Below, in pieces: positions 19,472 to 29,827 of a stretch of DNA of 64,000 nt. Source of the stretch: Marinobacter sp. (GTDB lineage: Bacteria; Pseudomonadota; Gammaproteobacteria; Pseudomonadales; Oleiphilaceae); assembly GCA_014359475.1 (NCBI GenBank), contig JACIZI010000001.1, positions 310,001 through 374,000 of the forward strand, given 5' to 3'. The notes beneath the pieces were generated by a model that was given only the letters and a program-made list of their open reading frames with translations, searched no databases and was not told the DNA's origin. The translations under genes were made by a program, and so were the position numbers. How positions within the stretch are numbered: the first letter of the stretch is position 1; each line of letters opens with the position of its first letter.

Positions 19472-21515
19472 ACCGCTCCGGTGTCGGGGTTTTGCGGCCA
19501 TTGGCCATCTGTTTTTTCATGGTGCCCAGCAAACGCCGCAAACGTGCGTAATCCGCCGGGCCGGTCCGGCCGCCATAGTAATACCTGTTGATGGTGCCGG
19601 CAAAGGCCGAAGCACTGGCCGCCGCATCCGGGCGGCAGCGGGCGATGCGCCGGGCCAGTTGTGCCGGGGTTTCACCATTACGAACCGGGATGGATTCCCG
19701 CTGGCAAAGGCGGTACCAGCGCTCCAGAATGCGCCGGTAAGGATCCTTGCGTTCGATGGCGGGCCGTAACCGGATACCGGCCACCAGCAAACCGATGGCC
19801 AGAATGCCGGCGGTCATATAACCCAGCTCCTGCAGACCCGGGTTGCCGGGCAGGCGTGACATCAAATTCATCTGGCTCTGCCCCTGGTAGCCCACTACCC
19901 AGCGCTGCCATTGATAGTTCAGCCGATCCATCTGCAGCGACACCCATTGCAGGGCCGCCATGTCACCATAGCGCCGGGGCGAGGCCCAGTTACCCTCCAG
20001 GAACGAGCCCTCCTCCCGCATGGCTTCCCGCAGGCCGCTTTCGATACGTTCAGGCGCAATGGCGGCAGTCGGATCAAACCGGCTCCAGCCATGGCCCGGC
20101 AGCCAGACTTCCACCCAGGCGTGGGCATCGTACTGGCGCACAATCAGGTATTCCCCACCGGCACCGGGTTCGCCCCCCTGGTATCCGGCCACAATCCGCG
20201 CCGGCACACCTGCCGCCCGCAGCAGAAAGGCAGCGGCGCCGGCATAGTGGGCACAGAATCCCTCCCGGTATTCAAACAACAGTGCATCCACCCCGTTATC
20301 CGGCATGGCTGGCGGGCGCAGGGTATAACGGTAAGGTTGCTGATGGAAACGGGCACGGATGGCATTGACAACATCCGCCGGACGACCGGCCTGCTCGCGC
20401 AGGGACTCGGCCAGCTCGCGGGCCCGCGGGTTGCCGGACACCGGTAGTTGCAGGTAGCGCTGCTGCTCCTGCGCCGACAAGCCTCCCCCCTCTTGTTGCG
20501 GCAGATCCCCGACCAGCGCCATCCGGTAACGGACAGTCGTGTCCGCAGGCCGGCGGAAGCGGAACAGGTTGTTATCCACCGGTACCACGTTATCCGACAC
20601 CGCCGCCGAACCATCCAGGGCGAATGCCCAGTCCTGATCCGTGGGCTCCAGCAACACATCATACTCGTCCGGCTGCAATGGCCCGACACCTCCGTCAACC
20701 GCCACCTTTCCCGGGCGCCGGAATGACTGCCCCCAACCCTGCCGCCAGGTTTCGCCATCCAGCCGGTCGAGGATAAGACCCCGCCAATAGCGCTCCGCAT
20801 GGGGCGGCATGGCACCACCAAAGGTGGCCCGGAAGGCCGTTTCATCGCTCCGGGCCAGGCTGGATATGTCCCCGGGCGTCATGGTATCGCTCAGCCCGGT
20901 GCGGGCCTCTCCGGATACCATCGGCACACTCCATAACGGAGCCATCCGGGGGAAAAACACAAACAGCAATGCCACCACCGGCAACACTTTCAACAGGGTC
21001 AGCCCCAGCCTGCGCCATCCGGACCGGAACGCCGGAGGCAAGTCCGGGGCATTGACACTCTGCAATCCCACCAGCAACAGCGCCACCCCGCTCAGAGTCA
21101 CCAGAGACCACAGGATATCCTGATGGAACAGGAAATTAACCGTCGCCAGATACACCAGAATAAAGAACAACACATAAAAGTCGCGGATGCTGCGGGTTTC
21201 CAGCCACTTGAGCCCCACCGACAGTACAAAAAAGGACGCGGCGGTCTCCACCGTAAAGCGGCCATCGACGGTCAGGATGTAAATCACCACCATCCCCAGC
21301 ATCACGCCGCTACGTAACCATTTCCCCGGGCTGCGCAGGCGGCCGGTCTGGGCCAGCCAGCGCCAGCCGGCCAGCACAGCGCAGGCACCCAGGAGCCACC
21401 AGGGCAACCGGTCCCACTGGGGAACAATCAGTACCGCGAAGCTTGCCAGCAGCCAGCCCAGGGATTTTGACGGCAACCCGGTGTGTTCCGCAGCCTCATG
21501 GTGCGCCAGTTTCAT
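19458..21515 (-). CDS. tgpA: TgpA-type membrane transglutaminase (DUF3488-transglutaminase-DUF4129)
   Basis: 685-residue inner-membrane protein. About six N-terminal helices (about 22-190), then a large periplasmic transglutaminase-like domain whose triad is visible: Cys421 (EGFCAHYA), His465 (DAHAWVEV) and Asp481 (RFDPTAA). A further helix (about 575-595) precedes a C-terminal DUF4129-like tail. The Pseudomonas homologue is required for growth and thought to act on cell-wall or protein substrates; the reaction here is inferred. Its ATG overlaps the DUF58 stop (ATGA), so the two are translated together, as is usual for this family. Confidence 0.9.
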   Translation of the reverse strand: MKLAHHEAAEHTGLPSKSLGWLLASFAVLIVPQWDRLPWWLLGACAVLAGWRWLAQTGRLRSPGKWLRSGVMLGMVVIYILTVDGRFTVETAASFFVLSVGLKWLETRSIRDFYVLFFILVYLATVNFLFHQDILWSLVTLSGVALLLVGLQSVNAPDLPPAFRSGWRRLGLTLLKVLPVVALLFVFFPRMAPLWSVPMVSGEARTGLSDTMTPGDISSLARSDETAFRATFGGAMPPHAERYWRGLILDRLDGETWRQGWGQSFRRPGKVAVDGGVGPLQPDEYDVLLEPTDQDWAFALDGSAAVSDNVVPVDNNLFRFRRPADTTVRYRMALVGDLPQQEGGGLSAQEQQRYLQLPVSGNPRARELAESLREQAGRPADVVNAIRARFHQQPYRYTLRPPAMPDNGVDALLFEYREGFCAHYAGAAAFLLRAAGVPARIVAGYQGGEPGAGGEYLIVRQYDAHAWVEVWLPGHGWSRFDPTAAIAPERIESGLREAMREEGSFLEGNWASPRRYGDMAALQWVSLQMDRLNYQWQRWVVGYQGQSQMNLMSRLPGNPGLQELGYMTAGILAIGLLVAGIRLRPAIERKDPYRRILERWYRLCQRESIPVRNGETPAQLARRIARCRPDAAASASAFAGTINRYYYGGRTGPADYARLRRLLGTMKKQMANGRKTPTPERYARE

Positions 21516-22546
21516 ACAGCCGCCTCCCCGGACGGATCAGTGCCCGCCCGGTTACCATGCGCCAGCGGCTCGTCACTGCGAGGGCGCACCTCGCCGAACA
21601 CCCCCAAGGCTTTCAGGCAACGCTCCACATGCAAAGGGCCCTGGTCAGGTTCGATGACATCCCCGGGCAGTCTCAGTCCGAAAGGCACCTGTGCTGAGGC
21701 ACGGTCCAGTACGCTCCTGGCGAGAAAGCTCAGCCGCATTTCCCGGTCGGCACCCGGGTAAGCATCATAATCCAGCCACTGGGGGTCGCCCTGCTCGCCT
21801 TCCCAGTCAGCCACCACCAGGTCGCCGCTGCGGACAAACCTTTTCCACAACACCCGCTGGCTCAGATCTCCTTCCCGCCAGGGACGGAGATCGGCATGGT
21901 CATTTCCTTGCGGCGTCCTTTGCTGCTCTTCGGCATTGCCCCCCGCAACAGTGCTGCCCTGAGCCTGACCCTCAATGGGCCGGGGATAAACCACCGCGGC
22001 CGTGACCGGACGGATCCAGCTCCAGGCCTTCAGCAGGCCGAACGGAAACCGGGTTTCCACCCGGATACGCCCGGGCAACAGATAACCGCGGCGGCGGGCC
22101 TGCAGCGGCAACCGGAAATCGACGGACTGCCCGGGCTCCACGTGTTGCTCCACCACCTGATCCTGAAACGCTATCCGCAGGGATGCGGTGCCACGTGGCC
22201 CGGCTTGCGCCCGGATGGTCATCGGTACGGTGGAAGCGGGAAAACCCGCACCGGCGGCAACCACCGTCAACTCCAGACCGGCCAGATTACCGTGGGTCTG
22301 GTGCATCGCTGCCACAAACAGCGTGCCCAACAGAAAAGTCAGCAGATAAATCAGGCTGTTCTGGTAATTGATGCCGGTCATCAGCATGACCAGCAAAAGC
22401 ACCAGAAAAACCAGCCCGGCACCCGTTGGCACAATGAAGATATTCTTCTGACTCAGAACCCGGTGATCGCTGCGGGGAATTCTCTGGTTTATCCATTTGC
22501 GCCAGCGCCGCCTGAAAAACTGTCCCATAGATACACTTCTGGCCAT
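21512..22546 (-). CDS. DUF58-domain membrane protein
   Basis: 344 residues. Two adjacent helices near the N-terminus (about 43-58 and 64-80), a beta-rich middle, and the DUF58 signature DLRPWREGDLSQRVLWKRF followed by LVVADWEGEQG. DUF58 proteins are partners of MoxR ATPases and of TgpA-like transglutaminases; the exact role is unknown. It starts the minus-strand run. The MoxR gene that usually precedes this pair is absent; the only MoxR in the window is 20 kb away. Confidence 0.87.
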   Translation of the reverse strand: MARSVSMGQFFRRRWRKWINQRIPRSDHRVLSQKNIFIVPTGAGLVFLVLLLVMLMTGINYQNSLIYLLTFLLGTLFVAAMHQTHGNLAGLELTVVAAGAGFPASTVPMTIRAQAGPRGTASLRIAFQDQVVEQHVEPGQSVDFRLPLQARRRGYLLPGRIRVETRFPFGLLKAWSWIRPVTAAVVYPRPIEGQAQGSTVAGGNAEEQQRTPQGNDHADLRPWREGDLSQRVLWKRFVRSGDLVVADWEGEQGDPQWLDYDAYPGADREMRLSFLARSVLDRASAQVPFGLRLPGDVIEPDQGPLHVERCLKALGVFGEVRPRSDEPLAHGNRAGTDPSGEAAV

Positions 22547-22771
22547 TGGTGTTTAAGAGCCTCTGCACAACGCCTTCACAAAGGATACTCAATTTATACA
22601 GTTTGTGATCACCGTACCCCTGAAAATCGCCTGCTACGGGCAAATACTATACAGTACCCTGATTTCTGCGCCCGCCCTTGCCCCGGATGCCCCCTTGCGG
22701 GAAGCCCGGGTGTGCTGCCCCTGCAGCGGGGCGCGCAGGCGGACGGTCGTTAACCACGGGAGACAACACCT

Positions 22772-24091
22772 TTGGACCCTGCCACTGCACAGGCCCTGCC
22801 AGACAGCGTCTCTATCAAAACCCTGACAGACGGGCTTGCCGGCGAGCCCGGCTTCGTTTCCCTGTTCCATCCCCTGGGGCGATTTTACTCGGCCTGGCCT
22901 GAGCAGAGCTGGGCCCTGCCCGCGGATACCAACCTGGCCAACCAGGCCATCACGGAGGCCTCGCATTACTACCAGAGACACCTGGCCGGCCCACAGGGTT
23001 CCGCACATCCTGCACTCTTTTGTGGTGGTCTGGCCGGCATACTCAACTACGAGCTGGGCGGCTGCACGGTGCCCGGCTTTCGCACCGGCAAAACGACTCG
23101 CCAGCTGGGCTGGATCGGTGCTTATAGCTGGGCTCTGTTTGTGCCCCATGGCGCACAGCCCCCCGGTATACGGATACACCCGGCATGCCCGGAACCGACC
23201 CGGCAAAGCATCCGGGAGCTGCTCAGACGGTGCAGTAAAACCACGCTGCCACCCTTTGCCATGACCCATTCCTTCCGGCCCACACGAAGCGACGGGCACT
23301 ACCTGGCCTCGGTTGCCCGCATTCTCGACTACATCCATGCCGGCGACTGCTATCAGGTCAACCTCTCCCGCCAGCTCGAGGGGCACTACCGGGGCAGCCC
23401 CTGGCTGGCCTGGCAGGCACTGTGCGACGCGATCCCCGTGCCCTACGCCGCCTACCTGAATACCGGGTCGTCCTGTGTTCTGAGTGTATCACCGGAACAG
23501 TTTCTCCGGATCCGGGGGCTGGAGGTTACCAGCAAACCGATCAAGGGGACCCGGCCCCGCGGCGCTGACCCGGCGCAGGACCAAAGGTTAAAGGAGGATC
23601 TGCTCAGCCACCCGAAGGACCGGGCCGAAAACCTGATGATTGTGGATCTGATCCGTAACGACCTGTCCCGCTTCTGTGCCGCCGGCACGGTGCGTGTACC
23701 GGAGATGTTCAGTGTCGAAAGCTACCGCAACGTCCACCAGCTGGTGAGTCGTGTCACCGGCAGGCTCCAACCCGGATTCAGCCCCCTCGGGGCCTTGTTG
23801 TCCGCCTTCCCCGGCGGATCCATTACCGGCGCCCCCAAGCGGCGTGCAATGGAAATTATTGACGAGCTGGAGCCCCACAGCCGGGATGCCTACTGTGGCT
23901 CGGTATTTTTCCTGGATCAGAATGGTGCTCTGGATAGCAGCATCGCCATTCGCACACTGCAGGCATGGCCGGACGGACGCATTCTCTGCTGGGGTGGTGG
24001 CGGTATCGTGGCGGACTCATCCCCGCAGGAAGAACTGCGGGAAACCGAATACAAGGTCCGCCGGATGATGGAGATTCTGGAAAGCATGTAG
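22772..24091 (+). CDS. pabB: Aminodeoxychorismate synthase component I
   Basis: Converts chorismate with PabA-derived ammonia to 4-amino-4-deoxychorismate for folate. Signatures of the chorismate-binding domain: KPIKGTRPRG (catalytic lysine), DRAENLMIVDLIRNDLSR, VHQLVSRVTG, FPGGSITGAPKRRAMEIIDE and IAIRTL. 439 residues. The start is a TTG at 22772 with GGGAG ten bases upstream; no ATG fits better. No pabA-like glutaminase is adjacent. Convergent with thrH; this cysB/cysH/thrH/pabB neighbourhood matches the pseudomonad order. Confidence 0.93.
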   Translation: MDPATAQALPDSVSIKTLTDGLAGEPGFVSLFHPLGRFYSAWPEQSWALPADTNLANQAITEASHYYQRHLAGPQGSAHPALFCGGLAGILNYELGGCTVPGFRTGKTTRQLGWIGAYSWALFVPHGAQPPGIRIHPACPEPTRQSIRELLRRCSKTTLPPFAMTHSFRPTRSDGHYLASVARILDYIHAGDCYQVNLSRQLEGHYRGSPWLAWQALCDAIPVPYAAYLNTGSSCVLSVSPEQFLRIRGLEVTSKPIKGTRPRGADPAQDQRLKEDLLSHPKDRAENLMIVDLIRNDLSRFCAAGTVRVPEMFSVESYRNVHQLVSRVTGRLQPGFSPLGALLSAFPGGSITGAPKRRAMEIIDELEPHSRDAYCGSVFFLDQNGALDSSIAIRTLQAWPDGRILCWGGGGIVADSSPQEELRETEYKVRRMMEILESM

Positions 24092-24099
24092 ACAGGCAA

Positions 24100-24116
24100 G
24101 GGGGCATCGCGCCCCC
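24100..24116. terminator. GC hairpin between convergent pabB and thrH
   Basis: GGGGGC-ATCGC-GCCCCC, 6-bp all-GC stem, 8 bases after the pabB stop. No U-tract follows on either strand, so it may only be a pause or transcript-end-stabilising hairpin. Confidence 0.35.
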
Positions 24117-24133
24117 GCCAGGCCATCAGCCGG

Positions 24134-24745
24134 TCAGCTGTGAACCATACTGGCCTTGAGGAACGCCTGACGCAGGTCCTCGAAGTTGTGCACTGCGGGG
24201 AACTGGGGGAACTCGGCAATCACATTGTCCGGGGCGTGGAACAGGATGCCGGCTTCCGCCTGGGTCAGCATGGTGGTGTCATTATAGGAGTCGCCGGCGG
24301 CAATCACCCGGTAATTCAGCAACTGGAAGGCCCGCACAGACTGACGTTTCGGGTCCCGCTGACGCAGCAGGTAATCGGTGATGCGCCCTTCCCCGTTCAC
24401 CTCCAGTTTGTGACACAGCAGCGTCGGGTAGCCGAGCTTCCGCATCAGCGGCATGGCGAACTCATAGAAAGTATCCGACAGGATCACCACCTGAAAACGC
24501 TCCCGCAGCCAGTCCAGGAATTCACGGGCCCCGGGCAGCGGGTCCAGCCCGCCGATCACTTCCTGGATCTGCGGCAGGCCATAGCCATGCTGGTCCAGCA
24601 AGCGCAGGCGTTGTTGCATCAGTACATCGTAATCAGGGATATCCCGGGTGGTGGCCTTGAGCTCTTCAATGCCGGTTTTCTCCGCAAACGCGATCCAGAT
24701 TTCCGGGATCAGTACTCCTTCAAGGTCAAGGCACGCCAGTTCCAC
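24134..24745 (-). CDS. thrH: Bifunctional phosphoserine phosphatase / homoserine phosphotransferase
   Basis: HAD-superfamily enzyme. Motif I is CLDLEGVLIPEIW with nucleophile Asp7 and Glu9, the DxE form that marks ThrH rather than SerB. VILSDTFYEFAMPLMRKLG is motif II, and AAGDSYNDTTML carries the motif III/IV metal aspartates. 203 residues, normal. In Pseudomonas ThrH dephosphorylates phosphoserine and can move the phosphate to homoserine, linking serine and threonine synthesis. It is transcribed divergently from cysH. Confidence 0.93.
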   Translation of the reverse strand: MELACLDLEGVLIPEIWIAFAEKTGIEELKATTRDIPDYDVLMQQRLRLLDQHGYGLPQIQEVIGGLDPLPGAREFLDWLRERFQVVILSDTFYEFAMPLMRKLGYPTLLCHKLEVNGEGRITDYLLRQRDPKRQSVRAFQLLNYRVIAAGDSYNDTTMLTQAEAGILFHAPDNVIAEFPQFPAVHNFEDLRQAFLKASMVHS

Positions 24746-24871
24746 AATGATCTCCTGCTGTCAGATGGCCGTTCGGGTAGCCTGTCCGGCCCCGTTGATG
24801 GACGCTATGATAAGGAAATCCGCACCAGAATGCATTTAGCTTGTGCCCGACAGGCGGCCAGAACCGCTATA

Positions 24872-24906
24872 TGCTTATAGTTTGTCATTACTTCAGACTA
24901 TAAGCA
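24872..24906. promoter_or_regulatory. Perfect inverted repeat upstream of cysH, probable operator
   Basis: TGCTTATAGT (24872-24881) and ACTATAAGCA (24897-24906) are exact reverse complements separated by 15 bases, centred about 54 bases before the cysH start in the 197-base cysH-thrH gap. An A/T-rich dyad next to a sulfur-assimilation gene, with cysB close by, suggests a CysB or similar dimeric-regulator site. The assignment to CysB is inference. Confidence 0.55.
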
Positions 24907-24942
24907 CTTAGTGGTAGATTGGCCTGACATTTCCACCAGAAG

Positions 24943-25674
24943 ATGCCAGCAATGACGGACATTGACCAGTTACAGCAGCAACTTGAAGGCCAGAGCCCCA
25001 GGGCCATCCTGAAAGAAGCCCTCAGCCGCTATGACAACATCGCCATCTCCTTCAGCGGAGCGGAAGATGTGGCACTGATCGAACTGGCCCACAAGCTGAC
25101 CGACAAGCTGCAGGTCTTTACCCTGGATACCGGACGTCTGCACCCGGAAACCTACGAGTTCGTCGAACGGGTACGCAAACATTACAACATCGACATTCAG
25201 GTGATGTTCCCGGATGCGGCAGAGGTGGAAGACCTGGTAAGCCGCAAGGGGCAGTTCAGCTTCTATGAAGATGGCCATTCGGAGTGCTGCGGTATCCGCA
25301 AGGTGAACCCGTTGCGCCGCAAACTGGCCACCGTGGATGCCTGGATTACCGGCCAGCGCAAGGACCAGAGCCCGGGCACCCGTAATGACGTGCCGGTGGT
25401 TCAGCCGGATACCGCCTTCTCCACGGAAGAAAAGCCACTGGTAAAATTCAATCCGTTGGCCGACTGGCGCTCAAAGGATGTCTGGGACTATATCCGCATG
25501 ACGGAAGCGCCCTACAACAAGCTCCACGAAAAAGGCTTCGTCAGCATCGGCTGCCAGCCCTGCACCCGGCCGGTATTGCCGGGGCAGCATGAGCGGGAGG
25601 GCCGCTGGTGGTGGGAAGAAGCCACTCAGAAAGAGTGTGGCCTGCACGCAGATAACCTGATTGCCCGGTCATAA
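24943..25674 (+). CDS. cysH: Assimilatory adenylylsulfate (APS) reductase
   Basis: Reduces APS to sulfite with thioredoxin in sulfate assimilation. It has the PP-loop [12 protein letters not shown] and [11 protein letters not shown]. Unlike enteric PAPS reductases it carries the cysteine pairs ECCGIRK (115/116) and CQPC (204/207) that bind a 4Fe-4S cluster, plus catalytic Cys232 in KECGLH; that pattern marks the APS-specific type. 243 residues from the ATG at 24943; a second ATG three codons on (24952) is equally plausible, and neither has a strong ribosome site. It converges on cysB. Confidence 0.94.
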   Translation: MPAMTDIDQLQQQLEGQSPRAILKEALSRYDNIAISFSGAEDVALIELAHKLTDKLQVFTLDTGRLHPETYEFVERVRKHYNIDIQVMFPDAAEVEDLVSRKGQFSFYEDGHSECCGIRKVNPLRRKLATVDAWITGQRKDQSPGTRNDVPVVQPDTAFSTEEKPLVKFNPLADWRSKDVWDYIRMTEAPYNKLHEKGFVSIGCQPCTRPVLPGQHEREGRWWWEEATQKECGLHADNLIARS

Positions 25675-25681
25675 CCGGGCA
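25662..25681 (+). terminator. Hairpin spanning the cysH stop
   Basis: TGCCCGGT-CATA-ACCGGGCA, 8-bp perfect stem with a 4-base loop, followed by GTTTATCTT. The cysH TAA (25672-25674) lies inside the hairpin. Probable intrinsic terminator with a short U-tract. Confidence 0.6.
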
Positions 25682-25749
25682 GTTTATCTTCTCCGCCGGC
25701 CAGCTCAGCTGCTGTCTGTTCTGTTACTACCAGCGGCTGGCTGTTGCTG

Positions 25750-26790
<1,041 letters not shown>

Positions 26791-26888
26791 TCAACCAAGA
26801 ATACGCATAAACATTTTATTATTCATTCTTTTTCAGTCTACCAGACGATTGCTCCGTTCAGTTTAGACCATAATGGAGAATACGCAGG

Positions 26889-29027
26889 TCAGCGCTCGAT
26901 GATACGGCGAAAAGGCGGCAGGGCATCCAGCAGCAACTGGCCGTAACGCCGTGCGACAATCCGCCGGTCGAGAATGGTGACACGGCCGGTATCCGATTCG
27001 GTGCGCAACAAACGGCCGACCGCCTGGACCAGCCGGATGGAGGCATCCGGCACGGTGATTTCCATAAACGGATTACCGCCGCGCCCGGTCACCCACTCCG
27101 CCAGACCGGCCTCGATCGGATCATCCGGCACCGAGAACGGCAACCGCGTAATAATCACATGGTCCAGATAGCGGCCCGGCAGGTCGATGCCCTCGGCAAA
27201 ACTGGCCACCCCGAACAGTACGCTCGGATGGCCTTCATCCACCCGCTGGCAGTGTTTGCGCAGCACTTCCCCCTTGGACATATCATCCTGGGTGGTAATC
27301 AGGTCTGGGTAATCCCCGGCCAGGGCATCCCTTACCGAGTGCATCTGCCGGCGGGCGGTAAACAGCACCAGCACCGCTTTTTCCGAAGCCCAGAGTGCCG
27401 GCAGCTTTTTGATCAACGCCTCGGTAAAACCATCGTCGGCAGGCATCACGTCCATGGCCGGCACTTCCACCGTGGCCATTTCCCCATACCGGAAAGAACT
27501 GGGCACCACCACAAAGCGGCTGGACGAAGGTAATCCCGCCCGGCTCTGCAGCCGGTCGAAACGGCCCAGGGCGGTGAGCGTCGCGCTGGTCAGCACGGCC
27601 CCGTAGGCCCGGGACCAGAGGCGACTGTAGAGCAGACTGTCCGCCAGCACCGGACTGCTGTAGAGAGTAATGTCCTCCCCGTGTTCCCAGCGCTGCCTGA
27701 CCGCCCAGCGGGCCGGTGGCGGGCCTTTTTCCGCAGCCCCTTCGCACCAGGCCGCCCACAACCTTAACTGCTCTTCGGCACGGCTGTGGAAACTGCCGAT
27801 CACCGGATACCAGGCCTCGGCGGTTTCCCGGTCGATGTCGGTGTCGCTGCGCTCGTCAAAGCCCTTCTGCAGATCATCGGCCAGACTGCCCAGATGGCGC
27901 ACCAGCCCGGCCGTGGCGACCCGCGCTTCGGCCGCAAGCGCCGCCAGTTTGTCCGGCAGCTCCCCTTCCGGGTAACGCCACTGGGCGGAGCGACGTTCGT
28001 CCTGGAAATCCCAGTCGGTGTTACCCTCAACCTCGTCATACACCGCACCCAGCGCCACATCCACATCCCGGGCGGCGCTACTGATCCGGTCCACGGTTTT
28101 CGCCGGCTGGGTACCCGGTGTCAGAAACGGCGGCAGCTTCGCCAGCGCCTGGGAAAGCTGTTTCAGCCAGTGCCGGGTGCCATTGAGGGGCACCAGCGCG
28201 GCAAAGTGATTCAGCGCCTTCTCCGGCAGGTGGTGGGCCTCATCAAAAATAAACAGCGCGTTTTCCGGCTCCGGCAGTATCGCCCCCCCACCCAGGGCCA
28301 GGTCTGCCAGCACCAGGTCATGGTTGGCCACGACTACATCCACCGAATCAAGATCCTTGCGGGCATCGAAGAAGGCACAGCTGTCAAAATAGCTGCAATG
28401 GCGGTTGGTACACTGCCGGTGATCCGTGGTGACCTGCCGCCAGATCTCATCGGGAATCTGCTCCGGCCAGTGATCCCGGTCACCATCCCACTTCCGGGAA
28501 CCATAACGGGCCAGCATGTCTTCATAAAAAGCCCGGGTGCCCGGCTCGTCGGTGCCATTCTGGTCGTCCAGCAGGAACAGCGGCATGGTATCGCTGTCGC
28601 CGGCCCCGGCATCGTGGAGACGGCCTTCCAGCCGCGACAGGCACAGGTAGCGGCCGCGCCCCTTGGCCAGGGTCCAGCTGAAATCCAGCTTACTGTGCTT
28701 TTTAAGGTCCGGCAGATCCTTGTTGACGATCTGATCCTGCAGCGCCACGGTGGCGGTGGAAATCACCAGGGTCTTGCCCAGGGCCTTTGCGATGGGCACC
28801 GCCGCAATCAGATACGCCAGGGTCTTGCCGGTACCGGTGCCGGCTTCCACCACACAGGTGCTGGCCTCGGAGGTGCGCTGACCATCGTCCTCGGTGATAC
28901 CACCCAGATAACGGGCAATCTCGGCAATCATCAGGCGCTGACCGTAGCGGGCCCGGATCGCCTTGCCCGCCAGCACATCCCGGTAGCCCTGCTGAATCGC
29001 CTGTTTGACCTCCTCCGTCAAAGCCAT
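26889..29027 (-). CDS. dinG: ATP-dependent DNA helicase DinG
   Basis: XPD-like superfamily 2 helicase, 5'-3', linked to DNA repair and R-loop removal. Walker A AGTGTGKT (about 62-69) and the DEAH box (262-265) are present. Four cysteines that bind the 4Fe-4S cluster lie at 129 (GRYLCLSR), 206, 211 and 217 (QCTNRHCSYFDSC). C-terminal helicase motifs include VLFGVASFAEGIDLPG and QAVGRLLRTESDTG. 712 residues, normal. Its start overlaps the gspB stop by one base (TGATG), an unexpected coupling of a repair helicase to secretion-assembly genes. Confidence 0.95.
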   Translation of the reverse strand: MALTEEVKQAIQQGYRDVLAGKAIRARYGQRLMIAEIARYLGGITEDDGQRTSEASTCVVEAGTGTGKTLAYLIAAVPIAKALGKTLVISTATVALQDQIVNKDLPDLKKHSKLDFSWTLAKGRGRYLCLSRLEGRLHDAGAGDSDTMPLFLLDDQNGTDEPGTRAFYEDMLARYGSRKWDGDRDHWPEQIPDEIWRQVTTDHRQCTNRHCSYFDSCAFFDARKDLDSVDVVVANHDLVLADLALGGGAILPEPENALFIFDEAHHLPEKALNHFAALVPLNGTRHWLKQLSQALAKLPPFLTPGTQPAKTVDRISSAARDVDVALGAVYDEVEGNTDWDFQDERRSAQWRYPEGELPDKLAALAAEARVATAGLVRHLGSLADDLQKGFDERSDTDIDRETAEAWYPVIGSFHSRAEEQLRLWAAWCEGAAEKGPPPARWAVRQRWEHGEDITLYSSPVLADSLLYSRLWSRAYGAVLTSATLTALGRFDRLQSRAGLPSSSRFVVVPSSFRYGEMATVEVPAMDVMPADDGFTEALIKKLPALWASEKAVLVLFTARRQMHSVRDALAGDYPDLITTQDDMSKGEVLRKHCQRVDEGHPSVLFGVASFAEGIDLPGRYLDHVIITRLPFSVPDDPIEAGLAEWVTGRGGNPFMEITVPDASIRLVQAVGRLLRTESDTGRVTILDRRIVARRYGQLLLDALPPFRRIIER

Positions 29028-29827
29028 CAGCGGGGACTCACCCAGTTACGGACCACACCCACCCGGAACACCCGGCCATCCTTGCTCAGCACCACACCAT
29101 CCTCGGTGATCTTCTCGACACGGAGACCGGCAAAGCTCTGTCCGGTTTGCAGATAGTGGCCATTGATCATTACACGGCTCGACGATGGCTGACTGGAATA
29201 GACATGACTGTTGAAGGTCAGATTCGGTACGGATTTCTGGAAAGACAACGGCAACTCCACCAGATGGGGCACCCGGGCGGGCAGATCCGCCGGGCCTTTC
29301 GGATCACCGCCGGCGCTTACCGGTTCTGGTGACTTACCAGGAACAATCAGGGTGGGTTCATTGACCACATAGGGTTCCGGCGCCTGACCGGGGCGGATGA
29401 TCATCGGCAGCTCCTGCATCGGCACCGGCGGGCCGGAGGCTGCCACCGGGTCCGCCATGGGTACCGGATCAGGGGCCCTCTCACGGGCATCCCGCAGTTC
29501 CCCGGATTCGGGCGCGGCCACGACCGACTCCGGGTCCCTGCCCGCGACAGTGCCACTCTGCTCCATCTGTTCCATCTGCTCCACGTCAGAGATCTGCTCT
29601 GAGGGCGCCGTTGTGGTCGGCGGGGCCGCCCGACCCGACAGCCAGAACCACAATGCCACACCAATCACCGCCGCATTCAGCACCAGCCCGATGGCAATCC
29701 AGCGGGCCGCAGAGCCGCGCTTCCTGCCGGGCTTGTGGACAAACTGTACCTGATGGCCGAGGTCCGGCATCCGTCCCTGGCGGCGCTCTCTTTCGGATTT
29801 TCGAAGGGCATCCAGTATATAGGACAT
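29027..29827 (-). CDS. gspB: GspB-like type II secretion assembly factor
   Basis: 266 residues. A conserved N-terminus (MSYILDALRKSERERRQG) and one transmembrane helix (about 43-64) precede a Pro/Glu-rich periplasmic linker and the C-terminal GspB domain (about 200-266: VPNLTFNSHVYSS, SSRVMINGHYLQTGQSF, and VVRNWVSPR). GspA-GspB couples ATP hydrolysis to placing the outer-membrane secretin across peptidoglycan. It overlaps gspA by one base upstream and dinG by one base downstream. No gspC-gspO genes are in the window. Confidence 0.88.
   Translation of the reverse strand: MSYILDALRKSERERRQGRMPDLGHQVQFVHKPGRKRGSAARWIAIGLVLNAAVIGVALWFWLSGRAAPPTTTAPSEQISDVEQMEQMEQSGTVAGRDPESVVAAPESGELRDARERAPDPVPMADPVAASGPPVPMQELPMIIRPGQAPEPYVVNEPTLIVPGKSPEPVSAGGDPKGPADLPARVPHLVELPLSFQKSVPNLTFNSHVYSSQPSSSRVMINGHYLQTGQSFAGLRVEKITEDGVVLSKDGRVFRVGVVRNWVSPR

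Noticed and set aside
24882-24904. TTGTCA and TATAAG inside the cysH inverted repeat as a sigma-70 promoter
   Set aside because: The spacer is 11 bases, too short for a -35/-10 pair.
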